Source: an uncultured Burkholderiales bacterium
GTDB taxonomy: Bacteria; Pseudomonadota; Gammaproteobacteria; Burkholderiales; Burkholderiaceae_E
Direction: 5' to 3'
DNA: 6,703 bases
NCBI GenBank assembly: GCA_903898725.1
Contig: CAIUGQ010000492.1
Span: forward strand, 1 to 6,703
The notes below the pieces were generated by a model. The model searched no databases. It worked only from the letters and a program-made list of their open reading frames with translations, and was not told where the DNA came from. A program made the translations under genes and the position numbers. This document shows, in pieces, positions 4,527-6,703 of this stretch. Numbering within the stretch: position 1 is the first letter of the stretch; each line of letters opens with the position of its first letter.

Positions 4527-6703
4527 ATGGCTGCAGTCCAACCGATCCTTCCCGAGACCCCGCCGCCGATGACGGCCGACGCCGCTGCCGCCCTCGCTGC
4601 GGCGAACGACTACGGCGCCTCGTCGATCCAGATCCTCGAGGGGCTGGAGGCGGTGCGCAAGCGTCCGGGCATGTACATCGGCGACACGTCCGACGGCACG
4701 GGCCTGCATCACCTGGTCTTCGAGGTGGTCGACAACGCCATCGACGAGGCGCTGGCCGGCTACTGCGACGACATCGTGGTGACCATCCACACCGACAACT
4801 CGATCTCGGTCATCGACAACGGCCGCGGCATCCCGACCGGCGTGAAGATGGACGACAAGCACGAGCCCAAGCGCTCGGCGTCCGAGATCGCGCTGACCGA
4901 GCTGCATGCGGGCGGCAAGTTCAACCAGAACAGCTACAAGGTGTCGGGCGGCCTGCACGGTGTGGGCGTGTCCTGCGTGAACGCGCTGTCCACCTGGCTG
5001 CGGCTCACCGTCAAGCGCGACGGCAGCGTGCACCAGCTCGAGTTCGAGCGCGGCATCCCGAAGGACCGAGTGATCGAGTTCGTCGACGGCATCGAGACCT
5101 CGCCGATGCGGGTGACCGGCACCACCGACAAGCGCGGCACCGAAGTCCACTTCATGCCGGACATCGACATCTTCACGGACATCACGTTCCACTACGAGAT
5201 CCTCAGCAAGCGGCTACGCGAGCTCTCGTTCCTGAACAATGGCGTGAAGATCCGACTGGTCGACCAGCGCCAGCCCAAGGAGGAATCCTTCGCCTTCGCA
5301 GGCGGCGTGGGCGGCTTCGTCTCGTACATCAACGAGAGCAAGACCGCGCTCAATCCGACGGTGTTCTACGCCACCGGCGAGCGTGACGTGGACGTCGGCT
5401 CGGAGCGGCGTCGTGTCTCGGTCGAGGTCGCGATGCAGTGGAACACCTCGTACAACGAGCAGGTGCTCTGCTACACCAACAACATCCCGCAGAAGGATGG
5501 CGGCACGCACCTGACCGGCCTGCGCGCCGCGATGACGCGGGTCATCAACAAGTACATCCTCGAGAACGACCTCGCCAAGCGCGCGAAGGTCGAGACTGCC
5601 GGCGACGACATGCGCGAGGGCCTGACCTGCGTGCTGTCGGTGAAGATGCCCGACCCGAAGTTCTCCAGCCAGACGAAGGAGAAGCTGGTGTCCTCGGAGG
5701 CGAGGCCGGCGGTGGAGGAGGTGGTGGCGGCGGCGCTGGACTCGTTCCTGCTCGAGCGCCCGGCCGATGCGAAGATCATCTGCGAGAAGGTGGTCGAGGC
5801 GGCGCGTGCGCGCGAGGCCGCGCGCAAGGCCCGCGAGATGACGCGCAAGTCCGTGCTGTCGGGCACGGGGCTGCCCGGCAAGCTGGCCGACTGTCAGGAG
5901 AAGGACCCGGCGAAATCCGAGCTCTTCATCGTCGAGGGCGATTCGGCCGGCGGCTCCGCCAAGCAGGGTCGCGACCGCAAGTTCCAGGCGATCCTGCCGC
6001 TGCGCGGCAAGGTGCTGAACGTCGAGCGCGCCCGCTTCGAGAAGCTGATCGGCTCCGAACAGATCGCGACGCTGGCCACCGCGATGGGCACCGGCATCGG
6101 CACCGGCAACGGGGTGGGCGACTTCAACCCCGACAAGCTGCGCTACCACCGCATCATCATCATGACCGACGCGGACGTCGACGGATCACACATCCGCACG
6201 CTGCTGCTGACCTTCTTCTATCGGCAGATGCCGGCGCTGGTCGAACGCGGCCACATCTACATCGCGCAGCCGCCGCTCTACAAGGTCAAGCACGGCAAGG
6301 ACGAGCGCTACCTGAAGGACGACCACGAGCTCAACCAGTACATGCTGAAGCTCGCGCTCGAGAGCGCGGTGCTGCTGCCGAACGCCACCGCCCGGACCGA
6401 GTACGAGGCCCGTGTCGCAGCGGCCACCGGTGCGGGCTCCACGGCCGCGGCCGCCACCGCCTCGGCGATCGATTCGACCGGTGCGATCTCGGGCGAGGCG
6501 CTGGGCGAGCTGGCGCGCAAGTACTTCATGGCCGAGGCGGTCATCGACCGGCTCTCGCGGATCATCGATCCCGATGCGCTGCGCGCGATCCTCGACGGCA
6601 CCCAGCTCGACCTGTCCGATGAGGCCGCCACCGCGCGTACCGCCACCGGCCTGCAGACCGCGATGTCGCGCTACCGCAGCGAAGCCCAGCGGATGGACAG
6701 TGC
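4527..6703 (+). CDS. gyrB: DNA gyrase subunit B, N-terminal 725 codons (3' end beyond the right edge)
   Basis: GyrB is the ATPase subunit of gyrase (GyrA2GyrB2), which introduces negative supercoils ahead of replication. The GHKL ATPase domain shows EVVDNAIDEALAG (66-78, with catalytic Glu66 and Mg-ligand Asn70), DNGRGIP (97-103) and SGGLHGVG (140-147). The transducer segment has TNNIPQKDGGTHL (317-329) and QTKEKL (382-387). The TOPRIM domain has EGDSAGG (470-476) and DADVDGSH (548-555), carrying the metal-binding acidic residues. The frame is unbroken to the edge; roughly 90-100 C-terminal residues should be missing. Compared from memory with E. coli, there are about 25 extra N-terminal residues and an extra Ala/Thr/Ser-rich stretch at about 620-655. 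The ATG at 4527 is chosen for its AGAGG; ATG 4569 is an alternative that removes 14 residues. It is separated from dnaN by 64 bases, probably in one transcript. Confidence 0.97.
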   Translation, partial: MAAVQPILPETPPPMTADAAAALAAANDYGASSIQILEGLEAVRKRPGMYIGDTSDGTGLHHLVFEVVDNAIDEALAGYCDDIVVTIHTDNSISVIDNGRGIPTGVKMDDKHEPKRSASEIALTELHAGGKFNQNSYKVSGGLHGVGVSCVNALSTWLRLTVKRDGSVHQLEFERGIPKDRVIEFVDGIETSPMRVTGTTDKRGTEVHFMPDIDIFTDITFHYEILSKRLRELSFLNNGVKIRLVDQRQPKEESFAFAGGVGGFVSYINESKTALNPTVFYATGERDVDVGSERRRVSVEVAMQWNTSYNEQVLCYTNNIPQKDGGTHLTGLRAAMTRVINKYILENDLAKRAKVETAGDDMREGLTCVLSVKMPDPKFSSQTKEKLVSSEARPAVEEVVAAALDSFLLERPADAKIICEKVVEAARAREAARKAREMTRKSVLSGTGLPGKLADCQEKDPAKSELFIVEGDSAGGSAKQGRDRKFQAILPLRGKVLNVERARFEKLIGSEQIATLATAMGTGIGTGNGVGDFNPDKLRYHRIIIMTDADVDGSHIRTLLLTFFYRQMPALVERGHIYIAQPPLYKVKHGKDERYLKDDHELNQYMLKLALESAVLLPNATARTEYEARVAAATGAGSTAAAATASAIDSTGAISGEALGELARKYFMAEAVIDRLSRIIDPDALRAILDGTQLDLSDEAATARTATGLQTAMSRYRSEAQRMDS

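Noticed and set aside
3323..4528. Long open frame (401 codons) on the minus strand opposite dnaN
   Set aside because: It is the antisense shadow of dnaN in high-GC DNA. The protein is a biased mix of Leu, Val, Asp, Gly and Arg without family motifs, while the plus-strand frame is an unmistakable clamp.
5214..6149. Long minus-strand open frame (311 codons) opposite gyrB, and a minus-strand frame at 4506-5192
   Set aside because: Both are antisense shadows of gyrB: low-complexity His/Leu/Arg/Asp-rich translations with no recognisable domain.
5438..6622. Plus-strand open frame of 394 codons in another frame over gyrB
   Set aside because: The Arg/Gly/Ala-rich out-of-frame translation overlaps the GyrB TOPRIM coding region, whose motifs are intact in the correct frame.
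1..6703. CRISPR array, insertion sequence, tRNA, phage or defence genes
   Set aside because: I saw no regularly spaced repeat-spacer units, transposase motifs, terminal inverted repeats, tRNA-like folds or foreign base composition; the window is conserved core chromosome.

Overview
The window is the chromosomal replication-origin neighbourhood of a high-GC betaproteobacterium. The evidence is the gene order yidC-yidD-rnpA-rpmH (all on the minus strand) diverging from dnaA-dnaN-gyrB (all on the plus strand), together with protein sequences of beta type: a DnaA beginning MNDLWQ, a DnaN with GIVERRHTLPILAN, and a GyrB with YGASSIQILEGLEAVRKRPG. The order Burkholderiales is the best guess, but genus cannot be decided by eye. 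There is no mobile element, CRISPR array, tRNA, rRNA or horizontally acquired block.

Layout. Positions 1-226 hold the first 75 codons of the membrane insertase YidC. Positions 242-643 encode YidD, about 663-1070 encode RnpA (the RNase P protein; its start is uncertain), and 1099-1233 encode ribosomal protein L34. These four are closely packed and read leftwards from a near-consensus sigma70-type promoter at 1264-1292. A 304-base divergent control region (1234-1537) also holds a perfect DnaA box at 1426-1434 beside an AT-rich patch. dnaA follows at 1538-3055. The 300-base dnaA-dnaN gap (3056-3355) has the strongest origin signals: five DnaA-box-like elements spaced 11-12 bp apart, an inverted near-consensus box pair, and an AT-rich unwinding candidate just before dnaN. 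dnaN is at 3356-4462 and gyrB at 4527-6703, running off the right edge.

How the genes work together. DnaA opens the origin, the DnaN clamp holds the polymerase and limits DnaA through regulatory inactivation, and gyrase removes the positive supercoils produced by replication. The left arm couples ribosome and RNase P production with membrane-protein insertion (YidD, YidC). No undescribed system is visible. The points worth a second look are the helically phased box array, the possibly two-part origin, the abnormal N-terminus of RnpA, an Ala/Thr-rich insertion in GyrB, and the lack of Shine-Dalgarno sequences at most genes here.
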